64,000 nt of DNA. It comes from Cyanoderma ruficeps (lineage: Eukaryota > Chordata > Aves > Passeriformes > Timaliidae). Both the position numbers and the translations under genes were made by a program. The notes below the pieces were generated by a model, which saw only the letters and a list, made by a program, of their open reading frames with translations, was not told where the DNA came from and ran no database searches. The DNA lies in contig VZDJ01001247.1 in the NCBI GenBank assembly GCA_008694505.1, positions 800,274-864,273 of the forward strand. Reading direction: 5' to 3'. Below are positions 10,047 to 23,140 of this stretch, in pieces (position 1 is the stretch's first letter; every line of letters starts with the position of its first letter).

Positions 10047-13019
10047 CCTGGGGGGCTGATACAGAAAATTTGCAGCAGTGACCACATGGTAGCACAAACA
10101 AACTAATATATATACAAAAACCCTGCCACTACCCTCAATGACAATTTGGGGAGGAAAACTTCCCAGATGGTGAAGCTCAGCAATAGAATGTGCTGTCAGT
10201 ACTTTGATATTAAGAAGCAGTTGCTTTGTGTGGTATCACATGGTAACAGCCTGTTTACCAGAATCCAGAGCTATTAGCAAAAAAGAAAAATAATAATTTT
10301 GATATTTTGCTATTTCTGGTATTGCATGCAATGTGTGTGGAGTGGGAGATGCAGCCCTGTACCTGCTCTGTGTCCTTTCCCATTTCACAGGAAGAAAAAA
10401 TGATATTTAGCTATCCTTTGTCCTTGTAACCACATGAAAAATACAGTGGGTTGTATGGGATCAAATGGAATTCTGAGTTCCCATTACTCATCTGTGGAAT
10501 CACAAAATGTGTGTTTTAAACTCGCCCTTGATATTTTTGCACAAAAGTTTATTATGGAGTTGGAACTATTGTTTTATCCCTTTAAACAAAATGAACCATT
10601 ATGAATCAAATTGCAAAAGTTAGGAAAGCAAAATTCATAATTTCCAAGGTCTCATCTCCTATGACTTATGATGGCCCACTTTGTCTCTGAGCAAGTGTTG
10701 CCAAAAAAATCTGCATTCTTAATCCACAATTCCAAGAAAGATGACACCCACTTTCTGTAAATGATCAAGGTCATAATGTATATTTCAAATATTTTTTGCT
10801 TCCTCTGGCTGAAAAATAACACCAATAATTTTTTAGGGTCTTTTATATTTATATATTTATTTTTTTCATTACCAATTACCAACGCCATCTAGAAGATCAG
10901 TGTTGAAGGATGCAAGCCACTGTTGTTTCTTTGTGAAAGTGAAAGCAAGGTTAAGTTAAAGTTAAAACAAGGTAAAGTGTCAACAATTCATACTCACTTT
11001 TCATACTAACTTTCTTATAGTTCAGAAAGTTTTCCAGAACTTCTCTGGATTATTCCCAACACAGCAGAAGTGTGCTGTGTGCATTTTCAGGAACTTTTTC
11101 ACTCACTTATTTTGCTTCCCGGAAAAGATACAGCACGTAAAATTTGGGCTGACTCACTTTAAGAACTTTCTATGAGGTTTTCACCAAAATTAAGGAGAGT
11201 TTGTAGCATGCACCACGTCACAGCCACACAGTACCTGCAGTAACGTGCAAATTTATGGGATTTATGGAGTTGTGTTCTGGCTGTTCTCTTCAGTCCTTCG
11301 GTACAATCTTGATAAACAACAGAGGAAATATTTGAGGTGTTGGATGCTTTTTGCTGACATCCAATTCATGAACCTATTGCACTTCCCACTCACCCATTGC
11401 TGCTGTGGGGTGCCAGATCCGATGGAAAACCCTTGGGAAATCAATTCCCTTCTAAAGTGAGGAATAACAGGGAGCTGGGATGCCTGAAGACACTCCAAGG
11501 AAAACTTGAGCTCCTCCTGAGAGTGGCGTGGTTATACATACATGAAATTAATTACATGTCAGGCGTTGCTGGATTGAGGTCTCGAGATGAAAAGCCATCT
11601 GGTAGATTTTCATTACTTATCATAACATCCTCGCTGAAAAAAAGCATAAAAACTCATTACAGAGAACAGGCTGTAATATTAAAATCTAAATTGCGGAAAA
11701 CACAAGAAATTAAAAAGTGTAATGAATATAGCACATTGTGCAGTTTAAGATTAAATTAAATTCAAATCATTTGTTAAAGTGACTAAGTAATAGACCACAT
11801 TGTTGCATTTAATTTTGTGGATGAAAGTTGCTGTAGAAATCATTGTATTAACCATATAATTATCTACAGATTGGACAGGCAGCAAAAATAATCAAAGTTT
11901 AATATTCCGTATTGCAGATGCACACAGTAGAAAAACAAAATTTTTCTAAAATGATGTACAAAAATAGCCTTGTGAATTACTTACAGTTTTTTGCAGTTAC
12001 TTTTAAGAGCTTTCCATTGGATCCCAAATTTTTTATCAACCAACCACCTGTTGCTTGAGAAATCAGGCTAAAAAAACATTTCTTGGAGTCATGGACTAAG
12101 TTTTCATCATTTCTATACTGTGTGCACAAAACCCCAAATAAACAAACAATAAAAAATTCCCAGGTTAATTAATTCTGTGAGAAGATCAGTGACAAAGACA
12201 TCAGTGATTTTTAATTTGTGCATCGTTTATTAATGCTGAAGGAGTCGTTCATATAAGTTATTTGAATTTGGGAGAATGTTAATTGCTAATTCTATAAACC
12301 TTGAATGCTCCCACTGTCTTTAGAAGGAGAACCTTATTGTCTCATCAGTGTCTGTGTATAACAGTTAATACTATTATTATTAAATAATTATTAACAATTA
12401 TTATAAATAATTTAATTAATAATTATTGCTAAATAATAATATTTTTATTTTGTAAAATGTTGCTGGGACTCCACCCTTATTCCTGTTTTCATCTTCCACT
12501 TCTCTGATAATATTCCATTGGATACTATCAGCTGCACTATATTAGTTTTAGAAAACACATGAACTAATTCTAGAGGTTCAAGTTAAAAGCACCTTGAATG
12601 TAGAAAATGAAAATGTTATCTTGCAGGATATAATTATCAATGGTATTTTCAGAGTATTAAAATCCAGCCTCAGAGGTTAATCAGGCAATAGAGAGTTGCA
12701 GATTTCTCTTTTTATGATGAGAAAAGCTCTTGTATTTTGTGAAGTAGGGAGAATTAAGAATAAAAGTAAATGGTTCCTGTGAGGAAATTTTGAAGGAGGT
12801 GAAAATAATTTCACAGGTTTTTTTCACTTTGATGGAAGATTCAGGAAGGAAGGAAAATAAAATGAGTCAACTTAAAATCTTGTACTTTCCTTATTGTTAT
12901 TTCCATTTTTATTTTCTAAGTGAGTAGAATGGCAATAAAAGGATGAAATCCTTTTTCTAAGAGCCATAAATAGTAACATTTCAGAAAGCTTTCTGAACTG
13001 CAAATGTGAACACCTACAT
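10047..13019. other. unannotated interval with AT-rich low-complexity block
   Basis: About 3 kb without a recognised repeat family. The stretch at 12367-12455 is almost pure A/T with TAATTATTA-type units. The open frames at 11245-11460 and 11397-11759 have no known signature. Confidence 0.45.
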
Positions 13020-13192
13020 GGAATCCCAGAATCCCAGGATGTTTTGGGATGGAAGGGACCCTAAAGCCCATCCAGTGCCACCCCCTGCCATGGGCAGGGA
13101 CACCTTCCACTAGCCCAAGTTGCTCCAAGTCCTGTCCAGCCTGGCCTTGGACACTTCCAGGGATCCACAGCTTCTCTGGGCACCCTGTGCCA
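13020..13192 (-). mobile_element. CR1 3'-end fragment
   Basis: A well-preserved complement of the CR1 3' end, from GGAATCCCAGAATCCCAGGA to CTCTGGGCACCCTGTGCCAG. The only obvious loss is a short deletion after GGATCC (the GGGGCAGC block is missing). Confidence 0.92.
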
Positions 13193-13628
13193 GTACATGA
13201 TCCAATACACATTAATATTTTCTTTTAAAATTCTTCTACGTATTTACATCTATACCAAAACACAAAAGTGTACACGACTTTAAACACAGATTTTACTGTA
13301 AGAAATAAACAGAGCACTGTTTCTTATGTCGGGGAATTAAACTGAAATTAGCTTCCCCCTGGGACCACGGATATTGTGGCTTGAACAATGCTAAATGAGA
13401 TCCATTTCCCTAGAAGTGCAATTCCCTGGACATGGAGAAATCCCTCTTGTGACATCAGAACCGCTACTGAACGTCCCAAGCCTGATCTGCAAACAGACCA
13501 AATGTCGCAGTCAGACAATCAGGCTCCCAGGAAATATTGATTTACAGCTGGAAAAGGCACAAGAAATGCAGGGATTAGCAGCATTCCAAGCACAGCTCGG
13601 TGTCATTGGAAGTTTGATCTTTATCCTG

Positions 13629-13874
13629 TTGTGCCAGGGAAGGTTTAGATTGAAGCTTAGGGAAAATTTAATCACAGAAAGAGTTGTCAGCCCTGGGCAC
13701 AAGTGCCCATGGCAGTGGTGGAGTCCCCGTCCCTGGAAGGATTTAAAAGACATCTGGATGTGACATTGGAGGCATGGGTTAATGCTGGCTTTGGCAGTGC
13801 TGGGGGAATGATTGTTTTTGGGGTGTTTTTCAACCTAAAATATCCTGTGTTTCTGATTCTGTGATTGTGATTCT
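13629..13874 (+). mobile_element. CR1 3'-end fragment, older subtype
   Basis: Contains TTGTGCCAGGGAAGGTTTAG, CCCATGGCAGTGGTGGAGTC, CCCTGGAAGGATTTAAAAGA, a GTTAATGCTGGCTTTGGCAG block and a TTCTGATTCTGTGATTGTGA tail. The GTGGAGTCCCC and ATTTAAAAGAC blocks mark a different CR1 subfamily from the copies carrying the CCCATGGCAGGGGGTGGCAC block. Confidence 0.85.
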
Positions 13875-14170
13875 TTGTCTTTGAGCTGATGGTACCATTT
13901 CTGAGGGAAGACGTTCTTGCAGCTGCCAGTCAGCCATTTGCTCAGAAATTATTATGTGCCTGCATTGACACTGGCCAGGCGATGAATTTGGTATTAATTT
14001 GGGTGAAGTATTGACAAAGGTAATTTCAAAATAAGCAAAAAACCTTTGGTGGTGTGGATCAGATTTATCTCCAACCTAAAATCAAATGGATTCACCACAA
14101 ACTATTAATTTTGAAGGCCCGGCAGTTAGAAAACCCACATGGAGCTGTGTCATATCAATAAATTTGGATC

Positions 14171-14337
14171 ATTAATCATTTTCAGAACCACTGAAAAAGC
14201 CCTCCAAGACCACTGAGTGACTGATCCCCACCTTGTCACCCAGTCCAGAGTGCTGAATGTCACATCCAGGGTTTCTTGGACACCTCCAGGGATGGGGACT
14301 CCAACACTTCCCTGGGCAGCCCATTCCCTGGTGCTGG
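14171..14337 (-). mobile_element. CR1 3'-end fragment, older subtype
   Basis: The minus strand carries CTGGGCAGCCC-type complements, GGAGTCCCCATCCCTGGAGG, GACAAGGTGGGGATCAGTCA and GTCTTGGAGGGCTTTTTCAG. It belongs to the GGAGTCCCCATCCCTGG subtype, like the copies at 13629 and 47436. Confidence 0.85.
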
Positions 14338-16522
14338 GGATAGATTCAGATAAATAAATGCTCATTGTGCCTGTTGCAAATAATTTGTGTAAGGCCTGCC
14401 TTGGAGATCCTCTCTGATCTTCTAGGCATGTCCTTAGATATTTGGTTATCTTTTGAAATTACAGATGGTTCAAACCTAGGGACAGCTCTTGAAATGTGTT
14501 TAGTTTTGAAGCTTCTCCAGGCAGCTGATAATCCTTTACAATAATACCCACAGCTCTCTGCAGGCCACAAAAACCCTCCTGGAGGAGGCTGCAGGGAAAG
14601 ATAACTTTTCACTACTGAGTCTAAATCAAGTTTTCAGGGCAGCAGCAGAACTCGAAGATGTTGTATCAGGCAACTTCCACCCATAAAGACCCCAGTGTGC
14701 TCCATAAAGGAATTACTTCAGCTCCAAGTAGAAAATGGGATCTTTTCAAAGGTGGGGCTCAGCACTGAAGTCAAAGGGAAGAAAATAAATAAACCCCATT
14801 CAAAGGATTGAAGATGTTCTAAGTAATGTATTTGCTTGCAATGGAATATGGCTGAAATCTAGGTTTACATCTCTTTCTCTTGAAAAAAAAAATAAAAAAG
14901 AGTCTTAAATGATGGGAGGAAGTCAAAATGGAACAGCTTCAGTGAGAAGATTTGCCTGCAGCGAAGGAACCTTTCAAAATGATTATTTCTTTCCTTTTTG
15001 CCTGGTTTTAATTCTGCCAATATTTTCAGGGAATGCAGAAAACTTAGAGGAGTGTTAACAGAAATCCTACAGTGAATTGCATGTGCCATCTACTGCAGGA
15101 AAGTAGTTAATACTTAATAAACCACAAGGAACGCGGGGGAAATGAATCTATTAAGTGTGAATAGTTAAAAAGGGCAGCGGGTACCAGAGTGCTTAAGTAG
15201 CACCAGAAAGAAAAGGTTGTTAAAATGATACTCCTCTGGAAAAGAGAAGGGAATAGCTGTTGAAGAAAATAAACTAATATGGGATAAGGAATTAAAAGGG
15301 CAAAACCATGCACTAGATGAAAAAAGATTGCAATACATTGTTCACATTCCTGCAGCAGGTAAAAAATAACCCAGGAAGGCATCAAGGAAGAAAACATGAG
15401 GGGAAATAGCTGCCAGGTGAAGTTCATGTAGGGATCAGGAGAATTTTTTGCTACGGCATCAAGAAGCTCTCATCAAATCCTGAGACAAAAAGAAGGAAGG
15501 CTCAGGATGCAGATTAGAAATGCACTGAAATTTTCAACAATTTTGCAGAATAATTAAAAGGATAAAGCTGCTTCTATATTAAATTCAAGGAAAGCACTAT
15601 AGAATAAAAATGCATAAATTATTGATTCTTTAAGTAATAGATGTGCTGAAAGGACTAGTGCAAGTAATTAATTAATTCAATGGTCAGACTAAGCAAATAA
15701 TTTTCTCTTTCCCTCTGTTTTTTCCACATTTTTTGCACATTTGGCTGTAGATAAGTGGCAATGATAAATATGCTACTGAAAAGAGTGAAGTCAAGGGAAT
15801 GGGTCGTTGGAGAAGAATTCAGAATTCTTTTTTTCTGTGACTTTGAGTTGATCAGTGTGAAAAGCTTTAGGCGTAAGAAGGAAAATATATTTGGCTTAGT
15901 TTTTCTGGAAACTATCGTTGTTCCTCCTACAAAGTATTATTTTGAGGATGCAGCTTTTACAAAAGAAAATGTTAACCACTAATAGAGAAAAAACAACCCT
16001 CCTTCTGCCCTTAGGAGGGCAACTCAGAGTTCATACAAGTTATTCAAAAGGCATAATGTGACTATTGCATTTTTTTCTCACATTTTTATTAAAAATCTAA
16101 TTCCTTCTTTTATGTGTATTGGCTTTGTCAAAAATGTCATTTCTAGTGGATCAAATTATTTGCCAATTCATGTTCAATTTGCCAAATTGCTTTAACAATA
16201 AAATAGTAAAGAAATCATAAATCAGTTTTCTTGTTTTGATGTTGACATAATGTTCTAATAGAATTTCTACAAACTCACCAAATCCAAAGCGGATTTTAAG
16301 CAACAAAAGAATTTAATGTTTTGTTCTGTAAGGGTAATGGAAACCATTGTTTTCTCATAGAATTGGATAATCAAATGTTTGGACAGATTTCAAGAGGAGC
16401 GTTGGTATCTTTTAACCACTTTCTAGGCCCCTGAATCATCTTCCATATTCCTGTGTCCAGCTGGCTTAGGATGATCCATAAAATCGTCTCATCCTCCCTG
16501 TCCTCACCCTCCATCAGAAGCA
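14338..16522. other. unannotated interval
   Basis: About 2.2 kb of AT-rich sequence with a short A-run near 14884 and no recognisable family. ORFs are short and without signature. Confidence 0.4.
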
Positions 16523-16734
16523 GTCTCAAGTTGTGCCAGGGGAAGGTCAAATTACACATCAGAGAAAATTCCCTCACAAAAACCTTTGGGCCAGGCTGCC
16601 CAGGGCAGTGGTGGAATGCCTGGAAGTGCTCAAAAACCACTGTGGATGTGGTACAGAGGACAGGGTTCAGTGTGACCATGGAGGGTTGGAAGGACTTGAT
16701 GATCCCAGAGAGCTTTTCCAGCCTTAGGACTCCA
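16523..16734 (+). mobile_element. CR1 3'-end fragment, older subtype
   Basis: Shows CTCAAGTTGTGCCAGGGGAA, GGCTGCCCAGGGCAGTGGTG, a CTGGAAGTGCTCAAAAACCA block and GACTTGATGATCCCAGAGAG before TTCCAGCCTTAGGACTCCAT. It is 5'-truncated and diverged. The open frames over it (16453-16881 and the antisense 16371-16772) are translations of this repeat rather than host genes. Confidence 0.85.
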
Positions 16735-17429
16735 TTTACTCCACTTTTCCACTTAGGACTCAGAGATTCCATAGCTTGGGTTGTTGCTGGGCAGCACAGG
16801 GAGCCCCAGAGCAGAGAGAGCCCTTGCTGTGGGCAGCATGGCAGTGCTCAGGTTGTTCTCTGTGCAGGAGTCTTGACCTGAGCTGGTTTTCCATGATCAA
16901 ACCCTCTGCCCTCCACCACGAAGGTTGGTGTTTGTTCATCATCTCCATTCCCAGCTTTCTGAGCCATGCTGGATCATATCAGCACACGACCCCATAACCT
17001 CTGATAAGCTCCTGGGAGATGACTGCCTCATCCATTTTTTATTTTGTCTTTTTTCCTGATCCTGAAGAAGTGACAGGTCTGGAGATGTCTTCATGCATAA
17101 CGTACCCCAGAGTGACAGCTCCACTCTCACTCGGCCTGTCTGTGCAACCCCATCCTGTGAACTGTGGGATGAAGTAAAAGTGATGCTGGCTGCAGAGGAA
17201 TGTGTGGTTATCCTTCCCTCAGCTGCCTGGTGGGAGCATCCCGATGATTTGTGTGCTGCTGGAACTCTAAATCTGCTTTCTCTGCTCAAACCAGCGATAA
17301 GTGAGAGCAGCTGTCAAGAGAAGCTTCAGCCAGATCTGAACCTTCTGCCCTTTCTCTCTGCACTGTGACCCTGGGAAACGAAAAGTTTTGTCTCTTCTGC
17401 ACAAGTCTAAGTCTTACAATCACTAAATT
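16735..17429. other. unannotated interval
   Basis: Slightly GC-richer sequence after the CR1 copy. The frame at 17093-17368 has no signature I can name. Confidence 0.4.
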
Positions 17430-17497
17430 CCTGAATCATGGAATCATTAAGGCTGGAAAAGAACTCCAAGATCACCAAAATTTGCCATCAAACCAGC
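17430..17497 (-). mobile_element. CR1 tail fragment
   Basis: The plus strand reads CTGAATCATGGAATCATTAAGGCTGGAAAAGAACTCCAAGATCACC in broken form. This is the complement of a CR1 tail of the GATGATCTTGGAGGTCTTTTCCAGCC type. Confidence 0.75.
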
Positions 17498-19324
17498 ACC
17501 ACCACCATACTTCCAATACAGACAACTTCCATTTTAACTCACTTAAAAATAATACTACTACAAATAATTAAAAAGTAGCAGCAGTTTTTGAGGTGTCTCC
17601 AGCACCTCTGAAACCATTTTGAATGGTAATTGTGTACTTTGGCTGGGATGAATAACAATTAAACCTGTCACTGCTAAATGATTTTTGTGGCACGCATTTT
17701 CCAGATGAGCATCAATTTGTTAGCTTAAAGTTGTTTACATTAAAAGTGATGAATTTACAGTGATCTATGTACATGTTCTGATATCAATATAATTCAATTA
17801 ATGCATTAGTATAATTAATTAACTTAATGAATCAACAGATGCATTAATAACAAGCTTTCCTATTAATCTGTTTCATAGGATAAACAAACCCACTAGTAAA
17901 TGTCCTTATATTAGTGACCTTAACAAATTAGTAGAGAAAACATATTTAAAACCTTGAAAGAATTTTAAAGAATTGTAAAGGAACCTTGAAATGTTTCTAA
18001 CAAGTTTCTCTCCACTGCTTCATGCCATTTTTGAGAAGACGTAGAGATGGTTTTTTTCAGCAAAGTCAACTTGCCACAAGTGCCAGTGAAAAAATAATTT
18101 GTTCTACTTGTCATTGTGACTGATTACCTGGGCTAGTAAGAAAAAGCCCCAAACAACAACAGAGATTTTATTTCACTGACAATTGCAAAGAAATAATAAG
18201 AAATAAGCTTTTTTTTTTTTCTGAGCTCTGCCTAATTTCCTTCTCAAAACAGGATGTTACAAGTAGTGGTTGTCATTCAAGGAAATCTTGGTAGAGTAGA
18301 TGATGTGAAAGCTTCAATTTTTACAGGAGATATGAAAATCATATTTTTAAGAAGAAGAAACAGAAAGTATTAAATCCTAAATATTCCTCTGCGTAGCGTG
18401 AACTTCTCCAAATCATTCTAATTCTTATATCAAATTTCACCTGTGAATTTTAATTAAGCATTTCTGCTCTTCAAGAAGTGCAAACATCCAGGTTTTAACC
18501 AATCTAATTGTGGTTCTTCCTTTCAAAGGCACAGAGAGACAGAACATTTTTTATTGCACATTTTCCTCCCTGGAATGCAGACAGCAGTTGCATGTTTCCA
18601 AACCGTGCAAACATTTCAAAGGCAAATCAAGGCGCAACAAAGGAGAGCAAAATGATAATTTGAAAACAAAACTAAAGTACTGTCAACAAAATAATAAACC
18701 CCACATTGACTCCATTGGTGTCTCTCAGGAATTGTTTGTGTTTCAGACAGTATCCTGAAAAAAAAAACAAAACCCCAAACCAAAACAAAGAAAAACCTTT
18801 CATATTGTGCCTTCACTTTATTTTAGATCATTCAGGTAGCTGGTAAAAAAATATTTATAATTTTTTGCACCTTCTTTATGAATTGGATTTCAAAATATTT
18901 CGAGTTGATAGGGAATATTGGAGTCTAGTTCAATAATTTTTACTGAGTTACCTGTGACATCCTGAAGAGAACAGTGAGCTCTTGGTGGCATAACAAAGGT
19001 AGGACATAAAGAAATGTGGGTTTTTAAGAGCTTGACAACAAGTGCTCACTAGAAGTCCAAGAGCAGCCCATGCATGGCACAGTTACTTCTTGGTGTCCTT
19101 GTGGATTTCAAACCTCAATTGCTGCTATTGAAAAGCAAAACAGAAAATCTCTGAGAAAGGATTGATAATTGTGCTTGAACTGCAGGTCAGCTTTTCAATA
19201 AAAGCTAATTTAATAGTCTATTCCACTTGTTTAAGTGAAGAGTTTTGGAGACCTCAACACCGAAGGCAGCTTTTATATATAAAACACAGATTTACACACA
19301 GTTACCTGCACAGGGAGAGCCTGC
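17498..19324. other. unannotated interval, AT-rich with homeodomain-like motifs
   Basis: Repeat-poor. The segment 17650-17880 is dense in TAATTA, ATTAAT and ATGCATTA motifs, which could suggest a conserved enhancer but are also expected by chance in AT-rich DNA. An A/C-rich run lies at 18758-18796. Confidence 0.4.
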
Positions 19325-19817
19325 CTGGAGTACAGTGCCACAAGAACACAAGAAGGACATGGAAATGTTGGACTGAGTCCAGAGGAGGCCATGAAGTTGC
19401 TGAGGGCACTGCAGCACCTCCCATATCAAACTGGGATGGGAGAGGTGGGAATGCTCAGCCCAGAGAAGGGAAGGTGTGGAGACCTCACAGCAATTTCCAG
19501 GGTCTGCAGCAGCTACAGGGAGCAGGAGCGGGACAATTCATCAGGAACTGGAGTGACAGGACAAGGGGAATGTCTTCCCAGTGCCAGAGGGCAGGGTTAG
19601 ATGGGATATTGGGAAGGAATCCTTCCCTGTGAGGGTAGTGAGGCCCTGGCACAGGGTGCCTGGAGAAGCTGTGGCTGCCCCTGGATCCCTGGAAGTGTCC
19701 AAGGCCAGGGCTTGGATACCCTGGGACAGTGGAAGGTGTCCCTGCCCATGGCAGGGGGTGGCACTGGATGGGTTTTAAGGTCTCTTCCAACCCAAACCAC
19801 CCCATGATTCTGTGATT
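19325..19817 (+). mobile_element. CR1 3'-end copy, about 490 bp
   Basis: One of the longest CR1 copies in the window. It runs from CTGGAGTACAGTGCCAC through GGACATGGAAATGTTGG, GTCCAGAGGAGGCCATGAAG, GGAGCAGGAGCGGGACAATT, GATGGGATATTGGGAAGGAA, CACAGGGTGCCTGGAGAAGC and CCCATGGCAGGGGGTGGCAC to CCAACCCAAACCACCCCATG and ATTCTGTGATT. A short deletion removes the GTTGGACAG segment. Confidence 0.94.
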
Positions 19818-19841
19818 TGGGGACATGATTTACAGTGACCA

Positions 19842-19904
19842 GGGTGGTGGTGCTGGGTTGATGACCTGAAAGGTCTTTTCCACCCTCAGCTATTCCATGA
19901 TTCC
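19842..19904 (+). mobile_element. CR1 tail fragment next to the longer copy
   Basis: GGTGCTGGGTTGATGACCTG, AGGTCTTTTCCACCCTCAGC and TATTCCATGATTCC form another CR1 tail of a different subtype, starting 24 bases after the previous CR1 copy. It may be an older copy into which the longer copy inserted. Confidence 0.65.
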
Positions 19905-22099
19905 TTGACCTCATATTATTCCCAGGTCTTTTAATGTGGGTCTGTGTAAAAACTTTGTGACTTTCTAAGACATCACCCTTCTCTTTCTTGCAGCAGTTTT
20001 ACAGCCCTGTGGCAGCATTGATTTTTCCTGGGTGTTAGCTGAATTTTTTCCAAATCCTGTGATAGTAAAGAGATAAACACAAGATTGTGGAAAACCTTGT
20101 ACTGGAGATTTTTTAACATGAGTTCAAGACAAGGAGTAGCTATCATCAGAATAGCTACAAACCCAATAGTGCTCATTTTGTGCTGGATTTCTTTTGCATT
20201 TTCTCTTATTTCTTGTTTCAGATGGTGCTTCATTACCTCCTCATTTTTGAAACGAGCATGGAAAGAAGACAGAAAGACAAAAAAATGTTCTCAGTGAAAA
20301 TCCAGCATAGATAAGACTTCTTTCATTTAATAATACTACACACCATAAATGCAATTTGGAGGAGGAAAGAGGAGCTGGAAAGAAAAGTTCTTGTTTATAT
20401 CAGTCTTCATCATTCTAAATGTAGTCCACAGGACTTAGCAGCCTCTCTGTGGCTTTGCAGAAATGTGCAGGAAAAATGCATCTCTCAGTAAATGAGATCC
20501 TCACTCAAAAAAAAAGGTGACTGAGCTGCAGATATGAGATGTGGGGGGTGAGTTTTAATTTCAGCTCTTTCTGCTGTTGTGAGTCCTCTGCACGAGTTAC
20601 AAAGTGAAAAATATTTCTTACTGCTGAAGTAAAACTCAAGATGTGATCTTTATCTCCTGCTTACTGGGTTTTTTTCCTTATTACATGTTCCCAAGTTCTG
20701 TATCCTATATAAAAAAAAGCCACTACTTAGTGCATAATATAAAATCCCAATATTTTCCCTCATTTCCACGTGAGAGTCAAATTTACTGTTTTCATTTGGC
20801 AAAATGCAGCACGTGTTGATCAGGATTAAGGAATAGGAAAAGCTCAAGCCCAAGCGTGGTGCAATTGCTGTGCTATTAACGTGTTATTAAACAAATTAAA
20901 CCTTTAAATCACGCAGATTCACTGGAGTTCCCTTTGATCAGTGTCAGCATTAGGAAGTTGCTTTTCTTATTGCTGTACATGGGAACATGTTCCTGCCATA
21001 AATACCCCAGGGACTGGAAGTGGGCATTAAATCTGCTCTCAGATCCGGAATTTCAGATGAACCGTGGTTAAAGTCGGCCAGGATTAAATGAACTCCACAT
21101 TTCCCTTTATTGTTTCACCCATGCTACTTCCATTCTGTGGAAACCTTTCAATAAATTATTTCCAGTATATCAAAAGAGAGCTGCTCAAAAGCTCAGGATT
21201 CATTTCAGGAGGAACTGAGTGTGTGCCTTTCCTGGAAATACCTTTAGTGGGTAGGGAGCAGAAATGTCTTTCTGGAGTAAACTTGATTTTTTTCAAAGGT
21301 AGATAAAACACCTTTTTAACTACGGTTAAATTTGCTATTTAGAAAATAAAAAACAAAGAATCCCAAGAAAGCTTTCTGATTTTACTTCATAACCTAAGGA
21401 TTAAAGCACCTGTGCTCATATGCACTGAAATATTTATCAAACTGTCTGTCACAAGGTGCTCTTTTCTACCTGCAGCACTCAGTCACTAAAGATAAACTAT
21501 AATATCCTATTTATTAGTGCCAGGAGTTTATGTTGACATTTCCTTTTATTTCTGATTCCTTTCCCACACTTTAAAACGTATTATTTTTGCTTGTAATCAC
21601 ATTGAACTATAAAAAATATAGAACGTTCTCAAATAAATGGATTAAAAAAAAAGGCTCACAGGCTAGATACCTCTAATTTTCTGATAATGAAAACCTGACA
21701 TTGTAATTGGCAGGAAAATGTGTGTTTTCTATCAGGTGCCACTGCAATATCTGACTTTCTTTTCCTTCTTGACTCAATCTGCATTTTAAGATAAAATGAG
21801 AGGGTGACAACTGCACAAGAACTTTGAGTTGTTTCCTGATCTGATGCATCCAGACTGTCAAGGATGTGCTGCCTGAGTGACAGCCATGAGGAGGGATTCC
21901 AGGGATTTTCTGAAGCAGGGTGAGTAAGTGAGTAAGAGAAGGCTGTGCATAGCTGGAATTAAAAATAAATAAATAAATAAAAATCTCTAGTAGCCCCCAA
22001 GGTCTTAATTTGTGATAAAATGCATAAAATCTAAAAAATAAATAACTATTGAGCGGCAAAACCAGGGTCAACTAAGTACTAAGCCATTGCTTTGTGAGC
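19905..22099. other. unannotated interval
   Basis: AT-rich. It includes an (AAAT)n run at 21961-21982. The minus-strand frame at 19973-20233 has a hydrophobic patch but no known family. Confidence 0.4.
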
Positions 22100-22181
22100 T
22101 CTTTTCATCCTTCCCAGTGAAATCTAGATCAGAAATCTATCAGAAAAGAACTGTATCTTTTCATCCTTCCCAGTGAAATCT
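22100..22181. repeat. 26-bp direct repeat
   Basis: The block TCTTTTCATCCTTCCCAGTG plus AAATCT occurs at 22100-22125 and again, unchanged, at 22156-22181. The period is 56 bases. Confidence 0.9.
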
Positions 22182-23040
22182 TTCACAGCACAAATGCTGT
22201 CTGAGAATGATGGTCCTGCAAGGCAGCATTGTAAAGGTCTGTACACAGCAGGGAAAGCTGCATAAAAAGTGTTTTAAGAGGTCTTTTTATTGTCTGTCTC
22301 TTCTTCCAGGAAAGAGTTGCTATTTATCCCCGTGGCTGGATAAGGAATTCAGTTTGGGAACTGTATTTCACTGCTGATCACCAGACTTCGAGCTCTGCCT
22401 TTTCTTCCAGCTGACAGGGAAACATTTAAAACATGAGCACCGAAGTGATTGCCCTTCCAGCTTTCTCTGCTTTAGAGTTTCAGGTTTTCTGTGCCAACTT
22501 GACTCCTTTCTGCTCATTTGAGGGCACTGAGGAACTTTCCATCAAAGCCTGAACTGGACAACTCTGGTACAATAATAAATCCTGGACTTCTCTCTGAAAT
22601 TTCCTAAATGGATTAAGCCCTTTTTTTGCTAGTTTTGCATGTTTCGGCTCAGCATGACTCTGCAAAGGGCTCTGTGGTGGGAAAAGCAGGGAGATCAGTG
22701 GTTTGAGTTCACAGTGGTGGATTGAGAGCTGCCGACAGAACTCACTGAGTTTTCCTTTCAGAAAATGGATATTGCACAGCACAAGAGCCTGCTACCCTTG
22801 CTGTGACTAAGTCAGTTCACTCCCCATGCTGCAGGCCCCTCGTATTCCTGTCAGGAAGGAACAGTGAGCTTTCCTTTCAAGGAAATTAATGAGTTGAGAC
22901 TGGGATTTTTAAAAATACATCACTAAGATCATTCTTTCTGCTTTCCACTGCAGGGTGGGATGATCCTTTTCTTCAGGACTGCTGCCTATCATTTTGATCT
23001 GTGCTTTCTGGAAACAGTTTGTTACAGGCATTGAAAACAT
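22182..23040. other. unannotated interval
   Basis: No recognisable element. The minus-strand frame at 22480-22782 (100 codons) has no family signature. Confidence 0.4.
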
Positions 23041-23140
23041 TAAAAAAAAAACCAAACCCAACCAAAAAACACAAACAAACAAAAACAAACAGACAAACAC
23101 CCCCCCAACCCCCAAAAAACCAACCAAACAAAACAAAAAC
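23041..23140. repeat. A/C-rich (CAAA)n low-complexity tract
   Basis: About 100 bases made almost only of A and C, including CAAACAAACAAAAACAAACA and a run of eight C. Frames across it, and the apparent membrane proteins on the other strand, are composition artefacts. Confidence 0.88.

Noticed and set aside
16371..16881. Opposed 133- and 142-codon frames
   Set aside because: Both cover a CR1 3' fragment. CR1 3' ends often stay open by composition.
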